NCBI GenBank assembly: GCA_003222245.1
Contig: QHVH01000002.1
Span: forward strand, 1 to 64,000
Length of the DNA: 64,000 bases
Origin: Blastocatellia bacterium AA13
GTDB taxonomy: Bacteria; Acidobacteriota; Blastocatellia; UBA7656
Reading direction: 5' to 3'
This document shows, piece after piece, positions 49,293 through 58,200 of this stretch. Under the pieces are notes generated by a model. That model made no database searches. It was not told the DNA's origin and saw only the letters and a list, made by a program, of their open reading frames with translations. Numbering within the stretch: the stretch's first letter is position 1; each line of letters begins with the position of its first letter. The translations under genes and the position numbers were made by a program.

Positions 49293-50105
49293 ATGGCTAA
49301 TTCTACTGTTATGAGGCTATCAATGGATCATAGAAAAGCAGGCCGATACTGGAATTCAAACGCAGACGCCTGGACCAAGCTCGCGCGAGAAGGTTACGAC
49401 GTCTTTAGGGATTATTTGAACACTCCGGCATTCTTCAATATGTTGCCGAACGTCGAGGGACTCGCGGGTCTCGATATAGGATGCGGCGAAGGTCACAACA
49501 CGAGGATGACTGCCCGCCGGGGAGCGCGGGTCACTGCCGTTGACATCGCCGAGAATTTTATACGACACGCACAGGCGGCCGAGAGAGCCTATCCTCTCGG
49601 CATCGACTACTGCATAGCAAGCGCGGTCGAGCTGCCGTTCGCGAACGAGCTATATGATTTCGCTACCGGATTCATGAGTTTTATGGATGTTCCGGAAATC
49701 GGGCGCGTTCTGGCCGAGAGTTTTCGAGTTCTCAAGCCTGGCGGGTTTCTTCAGTTCTCGATTACTCACCCCTGTTTCGACACGGCGTACCGGAGGAATG
49801 TGCGCGACGCGGAGGGAAGGAAGTACGCCATCGAGGTGGGCGACTACTATCGCGACCTGAATGGCGAGATTTCCGAATGGCTGTTCAGCGCGGCCCCCGC
49901 GCGCGCAACGCAAGGTCTGGAAGAGTTCAAGACGCCTCGCTTCACCCACACTCTGAGCTACTGGCTGAACCTCATTATCGAGACCGGTTTCCGTTTTGAA
50001 CGACTAGAGGAGCCAAAGCCAAGCGATGAAGCGGTGAGCATCTGTCCCAAGCTACAAGGCGCTCAGATCGTCAGCTACTTTCTCCATATTCGCGTTCGAA
50101 AATGA
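49293..50105 (+). CDS. Class I SAM-dependent methyltransferase
   Basis: A 270-residue methyltransferase: SAM-binding motif I GLDIGCGEGHNTRM near residue 62, the acidic end of strand 2 (VTAVDIAENFIRHA), motif II ASAVELPFANELYD and the post-motif RVLKPGGFLQFSITHP. The C-terminal part (ISEWLFSAAP...) has no feature that tells the substrate; small molecules such as quinones or polyketides are common in the family. The first of several in-frame ATGs (49293) is weakly preceded; MDHRKAG (49323) is an alternative. It ends 7 bases before the convergent proline-rich gene. Confidence 0.85.
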   Translation: MANSTVMRLSMDHRKAGRYWNSNADAWTKLAREGYDVFRDYLNTPAFFNMLPNVEGLAGLDIGCGEGHNTRMTARRGARVTAVDIAENFIRHAQAAERAYPLGIDYCIASAVELPFANELYDFATGFMSFMDVPEIGRVLAESFRVLKPGGFLQFSITHPCFDTAYRRNVRDAEGRKYAIEVGDYYRDLNGEISEWLFSAAPARATQGLEEFKTPRFTHTLSYWLNLIIETGFRFERLEEPKPSDEAVSICPKLQGAQIVSYFLHIRVRK

Positions 50106-50112
50106 TAGGAGC

Positions 50113-50358
50113 TTATTTCTCCTCATCGGGAGGAGGCTCTTGAATTTCCGGTGGAGGATGTTCGGTATCGGGTGGAACAGAATCTATATCAGGAGGCGGC
50201 TCGTCGATCGGCGCCGGGGGACGACCGTCCGGGGGAGGATCATCGATTCCCCGTCTTCTCTTGTCGGGCCGTTCAGGATCGTCTATGGATGGCGAGCGAA
50301 GGTAATAAGCACGCTCGCCTGAAAGCCTTTGTCTATTCATATCTGATTTGGCGGTCAT
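50113..50358 (-). CDS. Small proline-rich acidic-tail protein
   Basis: An 81-residue protein with a basic N-terminal third (NRQRLSGERAYYLRSP, PDKRRRG) and a Pro/Asp/Glu-rich tail built on the motif PPPD or PPPE, occurring about every 10-13 residues (DDPPPDGR, DEPPPDID, HPPPEIQ, EPPPDEEK). It is disordered and has no signal or cysteines. I do not recognise a family. The ATG at 50356-50358 lacks a strong ribosome site, and the gene could be shorter, from M7. It is convergent with the methyltransferase and upstream of nothing obvious. Coding is supported by the repeated motif and by codon use. Confidence 0.5.
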   Translation of the reverse strand: MTAKSDMNRQRLSGERAYYLRSPSIDDPERPDKRRRGIDDPPPDGRPPAPIDEPPPDIDSVPPDTEHPPPEIQEPPPDEEK

Positions 50359-50510
50359 TCGATAGGCGTAAGGAACGCGGCTTTAAAATCATCTCAGAAG
50401 TCATCCGATCCTCACGCCATTCGAATGGCTCAGGAGGCGCACAATGGCTGCACTATGCAGCGGTGTTCCGGCGTCAAGCAATGACTCAGAAGATTCTCGC
50501 TCGCGCGCCC

Positions 50511-50717
50511 TCAGCGTCCTGTTGCCTTGCCGACTTTTTCTATTGTCTCACCGACTTTTCTTCTCACCGTTCCAAAATCCTTTTGAAGGCTGCCCGCCGC
50601 TTCGTCCGACGCTCCCTCATCTACAAGATCAGGATTATCAAGAACCCGGCCGGCTTTTTGTTTGATATTACCCTTTACCTCTTTAGTTTTTCCTTTGATC
50701 TCATCTTTGTTAGGCAT
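50511..50717 (-). CDS. CsbD family stress-response protein
   Basis: A 68-residue hydrophilic protein with the CsbD pattern: DEIKGKTKEVKGNIKQKAG at the N-terminus, then a central NPDLVDEG and a helical C-terminus KVGETIEKVGKATGR. Length is normal. CsbD proteins are induced in general stress (for example under sigma-B in Bacillus); the exact action is unknown. AAAGGAG with a spacing of about 9 supports the start. A plus-strand ORF opposite it (50444-50665) has a good ribosome site but no recognisable product. Confidence 0.88.
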   Translation of the reverse strand: MPNKDEIKGKTKEVKGNIKQKAGRVLDNPDLVDEGASDEAAGSLQKDFGTVRRKVGETIEKVGKATGR

Positions 50718-50910
50718 CTTCTATTCTCCTTTCCAAGGCCTGACGCGAATATGTGATGTCAGGCGCATTGGATCGATACGGTGCGCCGCTCTTAAACGAT
50801 CAAAAAGCGGCCTCATAGTGAGAATAGCAACCAGGGTTCCACGCGGTGATTGGCTTATCGATATCTGGAGTTGCACGGAGCTTGCAAGGTAATGGGCCAG
50901 GAGGTGTTAG

Positions 50911-51366
50911 ATGTCTACACGAAGTTCCAGAGTATTGGGGATTGTGGTTGTTCTGGCGGCTCTTATGGCGACGGCGTTTGCGCAGGGGCCTTTGAGAAAG
51001 ACAGTTTATTTCTCAATTAACGCGCCCTATGAGTTGAGAATGGGGCACTACGTGCTTCCGATGGGTACGTACACGTTTCGTCAGGCGAATGAGAATGACC
51101 TGAACCTGTTCATGATGTACAAGGGCGATGCGAAGGAAGCGATGTTGCATTCACCTATCGCCGTAGTCAGAACCGTGAGGGTAGACCATGCGTCAAACCG
51201 CTATCCGAGCCATACTCAGATAAGGTGGAAACTCGATGAGAACTCGGTCGACGGTGTCCCTGTAGTCACCGGGTGGGATATCCCTGGTGATGACGGCTGG
51301 CAAATTATTTCCGTCGTGCCTTCGCGTTCAGTGCGAGAGGGAACGGTCTCAATGGTTCTTAAGTAA
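50911..51366 (+). CDS. Small secreted protein of unknown function
   Basis: A 151-residue protein with a signal peptide (VLGIVVVLAALMATAFA, cleaved before QGPL). The mature part is beta-rich: FSINAPYELRMGHYVLPMGTY, then FRQANENDLNLFMMY and VRVDHASNRYPSHTQIRWKLDE. Such YVLPMGTYTFRQ segments recur in exported acidobacterial proteins of about this length, but no function is known to me. AGGAGGTGT 7-10 bases before the ATG gives a strong start. It is monocistronic with a likely terminator. Confidence 0.8.
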   Translation: MSTRSSRVLGIVVVLAALMATAFAQGPLRKTVYFSINAPYELRMGHYVLPMGTYTFRQANENDLNLFMMYKGDAKEAMLHSPIAVVRTVRVDHASNRYPSHTQIRWKLDENSVDGVPVVTGWDIPGDDGWQIISVVPSRSVREGTVSMVLK

Positions 51367-51391
51367 GTTGCCGACAAGCAATGATCCCGAC

Positions 51392-51424
51392 GAAAGCGGC
51401 TCCGAGCTAATCGGCGCCGCTTTC
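51392..51424 (+). terminator. Rho-independent-like terminator
   Basis: GAAAGCGGC (51392-51400) and GCCGCTTTC (51416-51424) form a stem with a 15-base loop, followed by ATTTAT. It begins 26 bases after the stop of the small secreted protein on the plus strand. Confidence 0.55.
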
Positions 51425-51732
51425 ATTTATGGCCGCAAGAAGTCCGCAATGCTATTCTGCGTTGGGGCTGGAGAATGCATGGCGCAAATGTCAACACAGA
51501 TCGGGCCGATCGCCGCATAGGGACGAAATACCGAACAGCGGGTCAAGTATCTCGCCCTTATCTACTATTATTTTCTACCAACCAATTGGCAACCTGAGGC
51601 AACAAAGCTGCGTACTATAGTAGTCCGGCGATCGTATATTCCCTGGACGCGTGTAATCCGCGCGACCTAACTCCAGGCCTCAGAATTCCGGCAGTATTTT
51701 AATACAAGCAGCCTGAACGAGGAGTCTTGTAA
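51425..51732. other. Intergenic region before the DUF5916 gene
   Basis: About 300 bases without a convincing gene. ORFs of about 60-77 codons here have no ribosome site. It presumably holds the promoter of the following outer-membrane gene; I see no clear -35/-10 pair. Confidence 0.35.
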
Positions 51733-54141
51733 ATGGTCAAATCCGGCCGCGTAGCCGCGCCTCTTTTCGCAATCACATTTCTAATATCCACCAATGCCTT
51801 TGCCGCAGCTCGATTCGCTCAGTCTGAGGTAGCTTCTCAAGCTTCTCAGGTTCCAGCGGCTTCGTCGCCGGAGCCGCAACAAGCCGCTCAACAAGCCGCT
51901 CAACAAGCCGCTCAACAGGCCGCTCAGCAAGCTGCTCAACAAGCCGCTTCGGATCAGCGTAACCCAGGCGATCCCTTGCCTCGCCCGACTATTCACATCC
52001 CGAGAGTATCGCGGCCGCCGAAGCTCGAGGACTTTCTTAACAACACGCCTCGTGAGGCGGAAACGAAGATTACCGAGTTTCGCCAGCGCGAGCCTCACGA
52101 CGGCGATCCAATCGGCCGTCCTACGACCGGATACCTCTCGTTCGACGATAAGAACCTTTACGTCGTGATGGAGTGCAAAGATGAGCGCGGCGAGATCCGC
52201 GCTCATATGAGCAAGCGCGAGGACATCTTTAGCGACGATATCGTCGGAGTCATGCTCGACACTTTTCACGATCATCGCCGAGCCTACGAATTCTTCGTGA
52301 ACCCTCTAGGCATTCAGGCGGACGGCACAATCGTAGAAGGCCAGAACGATGACTTCAGCTTCGATACTCTCTGGCATTCGGAAGGGCGATTGACCGAGGA
52401 CGGCTATATAGTCTTGTTAGCGATTCCGTTCAAGAGCCTCAGATTTCGGGGTGATCACGAGCAGGTCTGGGGTATTGCTCTAATGCGAGCTTTTGCGCGC
52501 AACAACGAGCAGGCGTTCTGGCCGTACATAACGCGAAAGCTGCAGGGCTTCACGCCGCAAATGGCAAACCTCCAGGGACTGGAAGGGGTCGCATCCGGCC
52601 GCAACATTCAAATAATTCCGTACGGCTCGTTTACCCGCGCGCGGTTCCTGGACCAAGGAGCGGCCGAATTCAAAACCCAGCGAGACCCGCGCGCCGGAGT
52701 AGACACAAAGATTGTTATTCATGACGCCTTGACGCTCGACATCACGTTCAACCCGGATTTCAGTCAGGTTGAATCCGACGAGCCCCAGGTTACTATCAAC
52801 CAGCGATTCGAAGTCTTTTTTCCTGAAAAGCGGCCGTTTTTCCTCGAAAACTCTTCCTATTTTCAAACACCCGAGACGCTCTTCTTTTCGAGACGAGTCG
52901 CCGATCCGCAAATAGGGCTTCGACTCTCCGGGAAGATGGGCCGATGGGGGATCGGGGCTCTCGTTATCGACGACCGCGCTCCGGGGAAAGTAGTTCCCAA
53001 TGGAGACTCTCTGAGCGACAAACGCGCGGGCATCGGCGTCGTTCGCCTTCTGCGAGACATTGGAAAGGAATCGACCATCGCCGTAATGGCGACCAGTCGC
53101 GACTTTGGCGCGAGCTCCAACAGGCTGTTTTCATTTGACGCGCGAATAAAGCTCAGTCCGACGTGGGTGTTTCAGGGCCAGGCAATCACGAGCCGCGCTC
53201 GCGAATTGGACGGCGAACGTGAATCAGGTTCGGACTACTCGCTCGGCATTCTGCACGACGACAGGAATCTAAGCTACAACTTCTTCTACACGGATCGCAG
53301 CCCAGGCTTCAGATCGCAGCTCGGCTTTGTTCCTCGAGTCGATATAAGAGAAGTGGATCAGTTCATCTCCTATCGGTGGCGGCCCAAGAAAGGCGTAGTT
53401 CAGGCGTACGGACCGAATCTTTTCTTATCGATGGACTGGGATCACGAAGGCAATCTCGCCGACTGGCGAATCAACCTGCCGTTCGCGATCGACTTCAGCA
53501 GCAACACTCACATTTTCGTCAGGCGAACCGAGTTCTATGAGCGGTTCCGGGGAATCGGGTTTCGAGAGCATACGAATGACTACATATTCTCGTCGGACTG
53601 GCTGAAGTGGTTGGGGATGTCGGCGCAGATAAACCAGGGCGTAGGAGTGAATTTCTTTCCAGGAAACGGACTGGCGCCCTTTTCGGTTAACACCTTAAAC
53701 GGGCAGGCGGGTCTTAGCATCAAGCCTACGCACCAGCTCAGAATCGAAGAGACTTATATCTACGACAAGCTGGGCACGCGCTCGGATATAGTGGTTCCCG
53801 GCGTGCCGTCGAAAGCGGCGATCTTCAACAATCACATCTTCAGATCCAAGGTGAACTATCAATTCAGCCGCGCGCTTTCGCTTCGGGCTATAGTCGACTA
53901 CAACGCAGTGTTGCCAAATGAAGGATTGGTCGAGCTCGAGCGAACAAAGGGGCTCACCGGAGACGTCCTGCTGACTTACTTGTTGAATCCCGGAACCGCG
54001 TTCTACATAGGATACACGGATCGGTTTGAGAACCTCTTGCTCGATCCGCGTTTACCTGCAAGGCTGCGCAGAACGATTTCGCCGTTCAATGGAGTTGGCG
54101 GTCAGTTCTTCGTGAAAATGAGTTATTTATTCCGATTTTGA
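51733..54141 (+). CDS. CBM9-like / DUF5916 outer-membrane protein
   Basis: An 802-residue exported protein. Signal peptide (LFAITFLISTNAFA), then a low-complexity (QQAA)6 stretch at about 49-72, a CBM9-like beta-sandwich domain (RPTTGYLSFDDKNLYVVMEC, DDIVGVMLDTFHDHRRAYEF) and a large C-terminal DUF5916 domain that should form an outer-membrane beta-barrel, ending in MSYLFRF with a terminal Phe as in barrel proteins. The family often contributes to uptake or processing of glycans or peptides, but the function is unproven. ACGAGGAG about 10 bases before the ATG supports the start. It is alone on its strand between short intergenic stretches. Confidence 0.85.
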   Translation: MVKSGRVAAPLFAITFLISTNAFAAARFAQSEVASQASQVPAASSPEPQQAAQQAAQQAAQQAAQQAAQQAASDQRNPGDPLPRPTIHIPRVSRPPKLEDFLNNTPREAETKITEFRQREPHDGDPIGRPTTGYLSFDDKNLYVVMECKDERGEIRAHMSKREDIFSDDIVGVMLDTFHDHRRAYEFFVNPLGIQADGTIVEGQNDDFSFDTLWHSEGRLTEDGYIVLLAIPFKSLRFRGDHEQVWGIALMRAFARNNEQAFWPYITRKLQGFTPQMANLQGLEGVASGRNIQIIPYGSFTRARFLDQGAAEFKTQRDPRAGVDTKIVIHDALTLDITFNPDFSQVESDEPQVTINQRFEVFFPEKRPFFLENSSYFQTPETLFFSRRVADPQIGLRLSGKMGRWGIGALVIDDRAPGKVVPNGDSLSDKRAGIGVVRLLRDIGKESTIAVMATSRDFGASSNRLFSFDARIKLSPTWVFQGQAITSRARELDGERESGSDYSLGILHDDRNLSYNFFYTDRSPGFRSQLGFVPRVDIREVDQFISYRWRPKKGVVQAYGPNLFLSMDWDHEGNLADWRINLPFAIDFSSNTHIFVRRTEFYERFRGIGFREHTNDYIFSSDWLKWLGMSAQINQGVGVNFFPGNGLAPFSVNTLNGQAGLSIKPTHQLRIEETYIYDKLGTRSDIVVPGVPSKAAIFNNHIFRSKVNYQFSRALSLRAIVDYNAVLPNEGLVELERTKGLTGDVLLTYLLNPGTAFYIGYTDRFENLLLDPRLPARLRRTISPFNGVGGQFFVKMSYLFRF
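51877..51948 (+). repeat. Six 12-bp tandem repeats encoding (QQAA)6
   Basis: Six in-phase copies of CAACAAGCCGCT; copy 4 has one change and copy 5 two. They encode Gln-Gln-Ala-Ala repeats just after the signal peptide. Copy number is likely variable between strains, changing linker length without frameshift. Confidence 0.85.
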
Positions 54142-54736
54142 TCTCGAGATTCGGGCGATATCGGATCTAACTCGAGGCGTGAGAAACTCGCCTCGAAGCC
54201 TCGAGTCGTGTGCTCGGTGACGCTGGTTCGAGGCTCCTGGATAACTCGTGATGATTTTTGTTCGGGCATTTCCTCGGTCAGAAGTCGAGGCTCATGCAAA
54301 TACAAGCCGCACCGCCATTTCGTTGGAGAATAGTCACTATGAGAAGGATTCAAAGCGTCGGCTTTGTGTGAAGGTGAAATGTTTTTGGAGAAACCTCATA
54401 TGCGACGTAGGGCAAAGCACCCGGGCCCTTAACGCTACCGCAAGGAGAGCCATCGATGTGGAAAACGAAGCAACGCGAAGACGGCATATGGATGCCAGTC
54501 GGCGAACTTCAGCTTTCTTGCTGTCTCGCGCAAAATGACCCTGGCGAACTTTTGTGGCGGATGAATCCGCGGATGGGACTCAGGCCGTGAGGCAGGCAGT
54601 GATACCGACGGTGGTTGGTATTCGAGCGAACAGGCCTGCCGGATCTTGGGGGGTGACGTCGAGAGGCGATTTGTGACTACGGATCGCCGGGGCGCTCGCG
54701 TCACCTTCCACTATATTCCATCGATTACTCTGGACT
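54142..54736. other. Intergenic region with hairpin and possible decayed gene
   Basis: About 600 bases. Just after the DUF5916 stop, CTCGAGGC (54171-54178) pairs with GCCTCGAG (54198-54205), while GAGGCG within the first arm can instead pair with CGCCTC (54189-54194), giving alternative stems. A 44-codon ORF with a ribosome site is listed at 54456-54590. In another frame after it, an open stretch reads SEQACRILGGDVERRF but has no start. I see no definite gene. Confidence 0.4.
54456..54590 (+). CDS. Possible small ORF or gene fragment
   Basis: A 44-codon reading frame starting MWKTKQREDGIWMPVGEL and ending in GLRP. AAGGAG about 9 bases before the ATG is a good ribosome site. The product is not recognised: a mix of charged and hydrophobic residues with two adjacent cysteines. 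Downstream there is an open stretch in another frame, so it may be the 5' remnant of a frameshifted gene. Low confidence. Confidence 0.25.
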   Translation: MWKTKQREDGIWMPVGELQLSCCLAQNDPGELLWRMNPRMGLRP

Positions 54737-55144
54737 TCAGCGCTTCCTTACGATCAGCCTCGCGACATAGTCGGCGCTCTTGATCGGCACATCTTGTTTT
54801 GGATAAGGCTGCAGCTTTATGAGACCAATGCGATAAGCCCCGACCTGTTTTTCCGGCGGTTCCATGTCCGTCTTAAGATCGCATTGTTCGGCTTTTCCAC
54901 CCGCCCTGGTTACCGTGATGCGCAATGTAGCATTTCCCGCCCGTATGCAATCAACCCCTTGAGGACAGCGAGAATCCTCCATTACCGAGACGAAGCTCAA
55001 CGTAAGATTCTCCTTATCAATCGATACCTTCCGGCCGGCCCGCAAGTCGAACTCCTCGTTCAGGCGTACCGGCTTGCGAGCGGCCGATGCGCCGACGACC
55101 ACCAGGATTAATACGGCTGCGCGAGCTGAAATCCGCTGAAGCAT
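54737..55144 (-). CDS. Small secreted protein with a cysteine pair
   Basis: A 135-residue exported protein. The signal region is RISARAAVLILVVVGASAA. The mature part has RCPQGVDCIRAGNATLRITV, a motif seen in small secreted bacterial proteins, with a further cysteine in EQCDLKTDM, and a beta-rich C-terminus (GLIKLQPYPKQDVPIKSADY). The function is unknown. The ATG at 55142-55144 has TTTGGAGG 4-6 bases upstream; a longer open frame begins at 55213 but is not needed. It is the same strand as the M36 protease gene, separated by a terminator, so it has its own promoter. Confidence 0.7.
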   Translation of the reverse strand: MLQRISARAAVLILVVVGASAARKPVRLNEEFDLRAGRKVSIDKENLTLSFVSVMEDSRCPQGVDCIRAGNATLRITVTRAGGKAEQCDLKTDMEPPEKQVGAYRIGLIKLQPYPKQDVPIKSADYVARLIVRKR

Positions 55145-55225
55145 TGATCCTCCAAAGCTGCTCAAATTGGATGCTTGAACACTCCGATCGTTCATAATTC
55201 TTTCATGTCTCACCTGAAAGAAAAA

Positions 55226-55252
55226 AGGGGCGATCTTTGAGGGATCGCCCCT
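55226..55252 (-). terminator. Rho-independent terminator of the M36 protease gene
   Basis: AGGGGCGATC (55226-55235) and GATCGCCCCT (55243-55252) form a perfect 10-bp stem with a 7-base loop. On the minus strand it is followed by TTTTTTCTTT, a strong T-tract, 23 bases past the protease stop. Confidence 0.9.
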
Positions 55253-55275
55253 TGTGAGTTTTGTTGCAGCAAGAT

Positions 55276-58200
55276 TTAGTGCGGGACTACAAGATTCCCG
55301 CTGCTAATCGTGGTCTTTGCGAACTTCAGATCCGGAACGGAGACGCCGCCCGGTCCGGTTACCTCGAGCGCAACCTGATCGGTAGCGCCCAGCTCGCTGC
55401 TGTCGGTGACGATGAGTTTAAACGTGTAACCCGGCGCGTCGTTCACCGTTGCCGTGCCTTGTATCGTCGCCGTATTCCCGACGATAGTGAGCGACGTGAG
55501 CGCCACACTCCTCAGGGTCACGTCTCCAGCGGGACGGTGCTCGCTGTAGATGAATGAGCCCTGCGCGTGGCCGCTGACCAATCTCGCTACAAAGCCGAAG
55601 TTGGCCAGGAACGCGTTGTGAATGAGCGAACCGCCTCCGCTCGTGTTGCCAAGGGACGGATCGTACACGGTCACCAGAGTGTGACAGGAACCGGTGTATG
55701 AGCCGCCCGCGGCGACTACCACGTCATAAACATTGACCGCTACGCCGGTGAAGGATGCGGTCACATTCAGCGTCGTGCCTACTCCGCCTCCCGTACCGCT
55801 GGGAGCGCTCGCGTTGTATGACGCGCCCGCGCCAAGCGGCGAGAGCGTGAACGACACCGGCGTCGCAGCGGAAGTATCTCCAGGACTTCCATCGCTCGAA
55901 TCGGCTATGGCGGCTCCGAGCGTGAACGAGCCCGAGGCGCCGCCTCCTCCCGATACTTTGATCAATACCGGGTTGCCGGCCGCCGGGGTCACCACTGCAT
56001 CTTCCTTGCCCACGGTCAGCGTCCCGATCCCGCTGCTGTTCTGGTAGAAGGGATTGGTGCTCGTGTAATTGGCCGTGACGGAATGAGGTCCCGGAATGAA
56101 GGCTGCGGGAATCGTAATGCTCACGATGCCAGCGCCCGTAACCGGAGCCGATCCGACCGGGTTGCCGTCGACCAGGAATTGAACCGATCCGGTCGGAGTA
56201 GTGCAAGCCGCTCCAACGGTCGCGCTCAACGTCACGGGATCGCTGAACTGCGCCGAAGGCGAGTTTGCGGCCGTGGTTGTGGGTGTCGTGGCGCACTGGA
56301 AGGAATTGATCACTATGCTGTCGATTCTCCAGTGATTGTTGGCGACCGTCGTGCTGCTGTCGGCTCCGGCGCGGAACCGGAGTCTGATGTTCTGTCCGTT
56401 GGCGGAAGCCGGAAGATTGACGACGGTTGTGATGAAGCCGCCGGAATTTCCCGTCCACGCAGCGCGGGCCTGCAGCGCGTTTGTGTTGCCGTCGGCGGTT
56501 CGATTGAGAGCAATAGCGTACGCTCCGCTATTAAATGAGCCGCCCGCGTCAAGAATCTCGGTGAAGGCGCCGCCGTTCAACGTCGGAATACTGATTTCGA
56601 GAACACCGCCGTCCCACGGAATCTCCGAGATGTAGCTGTGCCTGAACGTGAGCTGCGAGTTCGCGGAAGTGATGGCGATGCTCGGCGAGATCAGGTCATT
56701 CGCGCCGGTTGTCGACGGGAATCCGGTTGACGCCGCGTTCGGGCCGCTGTCGGCCGCGGTTGTTGAAGTGACCCATAGAGATTCGGAACCGGTCTGGCTG
56801 GTCGTCCATCCGGCGGGAAGCGCCGGAGCGGTGACGCCGTCGAAATTCTCAGAGTAGGTGGTGACCGGAGTTCCGGTTCTAATAGTGAAGGTCTTGGTTT
56901 CGGTTCCAAGATTACTGGTGACGACTACCGAAACCGTGACGGGATCGCCGCAGGTAACGTTAGTCGGAAGCTTGTAGCTGATGTTCTGAGTCGAAGTAGC
57001 TCCCGAGGCGATCGTGCCGTAGTTGGCCGTGCCTCCGCCGACGACCGACGCGGTTACACCGGTGAGCGTCGCGGCGAGTGGATTGGTTAGCGGAATCGTG
57101 AGAGTCACGTCCTCGCCAACGTCCGGTTTGCCGTTCGAATTGCAGGCGAGATCGGCTACGGCTACCGCGCCCATTCCGGGAATCGGCGTATCAAACGATT
57201 CCTTGACGCTGAAATTCGCAAGCGAGGTTATGCTCGAGCCGAAACCGATTCCGCGAGCCGCGAAGCCCGCCCAGATATCCTTCTGGTCGTCGCCGCTGAA
57301 CGAAGCAGCGTCGGCCAGCAGCAGCGAATCGCGGGCCTGCTGCATGGTTGGGTTTACGGGATCGAGCTTCATTCCGTCGGTCACGATCTGGAGCATTCGT
57401 TGATTTCCGACGGCCCAGCCGAGCCGATGGATGACTCTGGCGCGAGCCTCGAGCAGCGACATCGTCCAGATTTCACCGATGTTGTGCACTTCGGTAGCGC
57501 CCCAGCGCCCTCCTGAGCCGAACGGACCTCGCGCAAACGCGCCGTCCGTGAGATCGACCCTGCTGGGATCGATGTCGCCGAGCGTGAGCGGGTTGTGAGG
57601 CTTTCCGTTAGGGCCTACGTTTGTCTTTACCGCGTATGGAAAGCGGCGAATGCCGTAGTAGTAGTTATCGGTAAGGCCTGGCGAGACCAGATTGGTCACA
57701 TAAGCGCCAAAAGCAAAAATGCCGTCGACATCATCACCCGCCTGCGACAGCAGAGAGAGCGCGTAGAAATCCGACCAGCCCTCTCCCATGCCCCCGCTCA
57801 AGAGCGCGGCAAGGCCGGATGCGTTGTTGTGCAGCCGGTTCGATGTGCCGTGAGTCATCTCGTGGAGGCTGACCTCCTGATCGAGATCGCCGTCTCGATC
57901 CGGCGTCGGTCCCGGCCAAATAAACATCTGGCATCGAGGGAGCGAGCCGTCAGGCGGCGTCGAGAAATTAGCGTTGTTGGTGCCGGAGAGGTCCTGGGCT
58001 TCGGCTCGTACGAAGTCGTTGCCCAGGCCGCCCCTGCCAAAATTATTCTGCTGGAAATTTCTTGCGGCCTCCGTGAAGCCCAGTTGATAGAGTCTGTCGT
58101 GATAGCGATTCGCCCAGAAGAATAGATTGGTAACCGCGCCCATTCGGTAATTCGCGTCCGACGGCGCATCCGTTCCCAGCGGCGAGGGAGTGTAAGGAAA

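Noticed and set aside
50444-50665. 73-codon ORF with AGGAGG before its ATG, opposite the CsbD gene
   Set aside because: The ribosome site is good, but the product is not protein-like and overlaps a recognised gene; probably chance.
54215-54245. tRNA-like T-arm sequence GGTTCGAGGCTCC
   Set aside because: No acceptor, D or anticodon arms can be formed around it.
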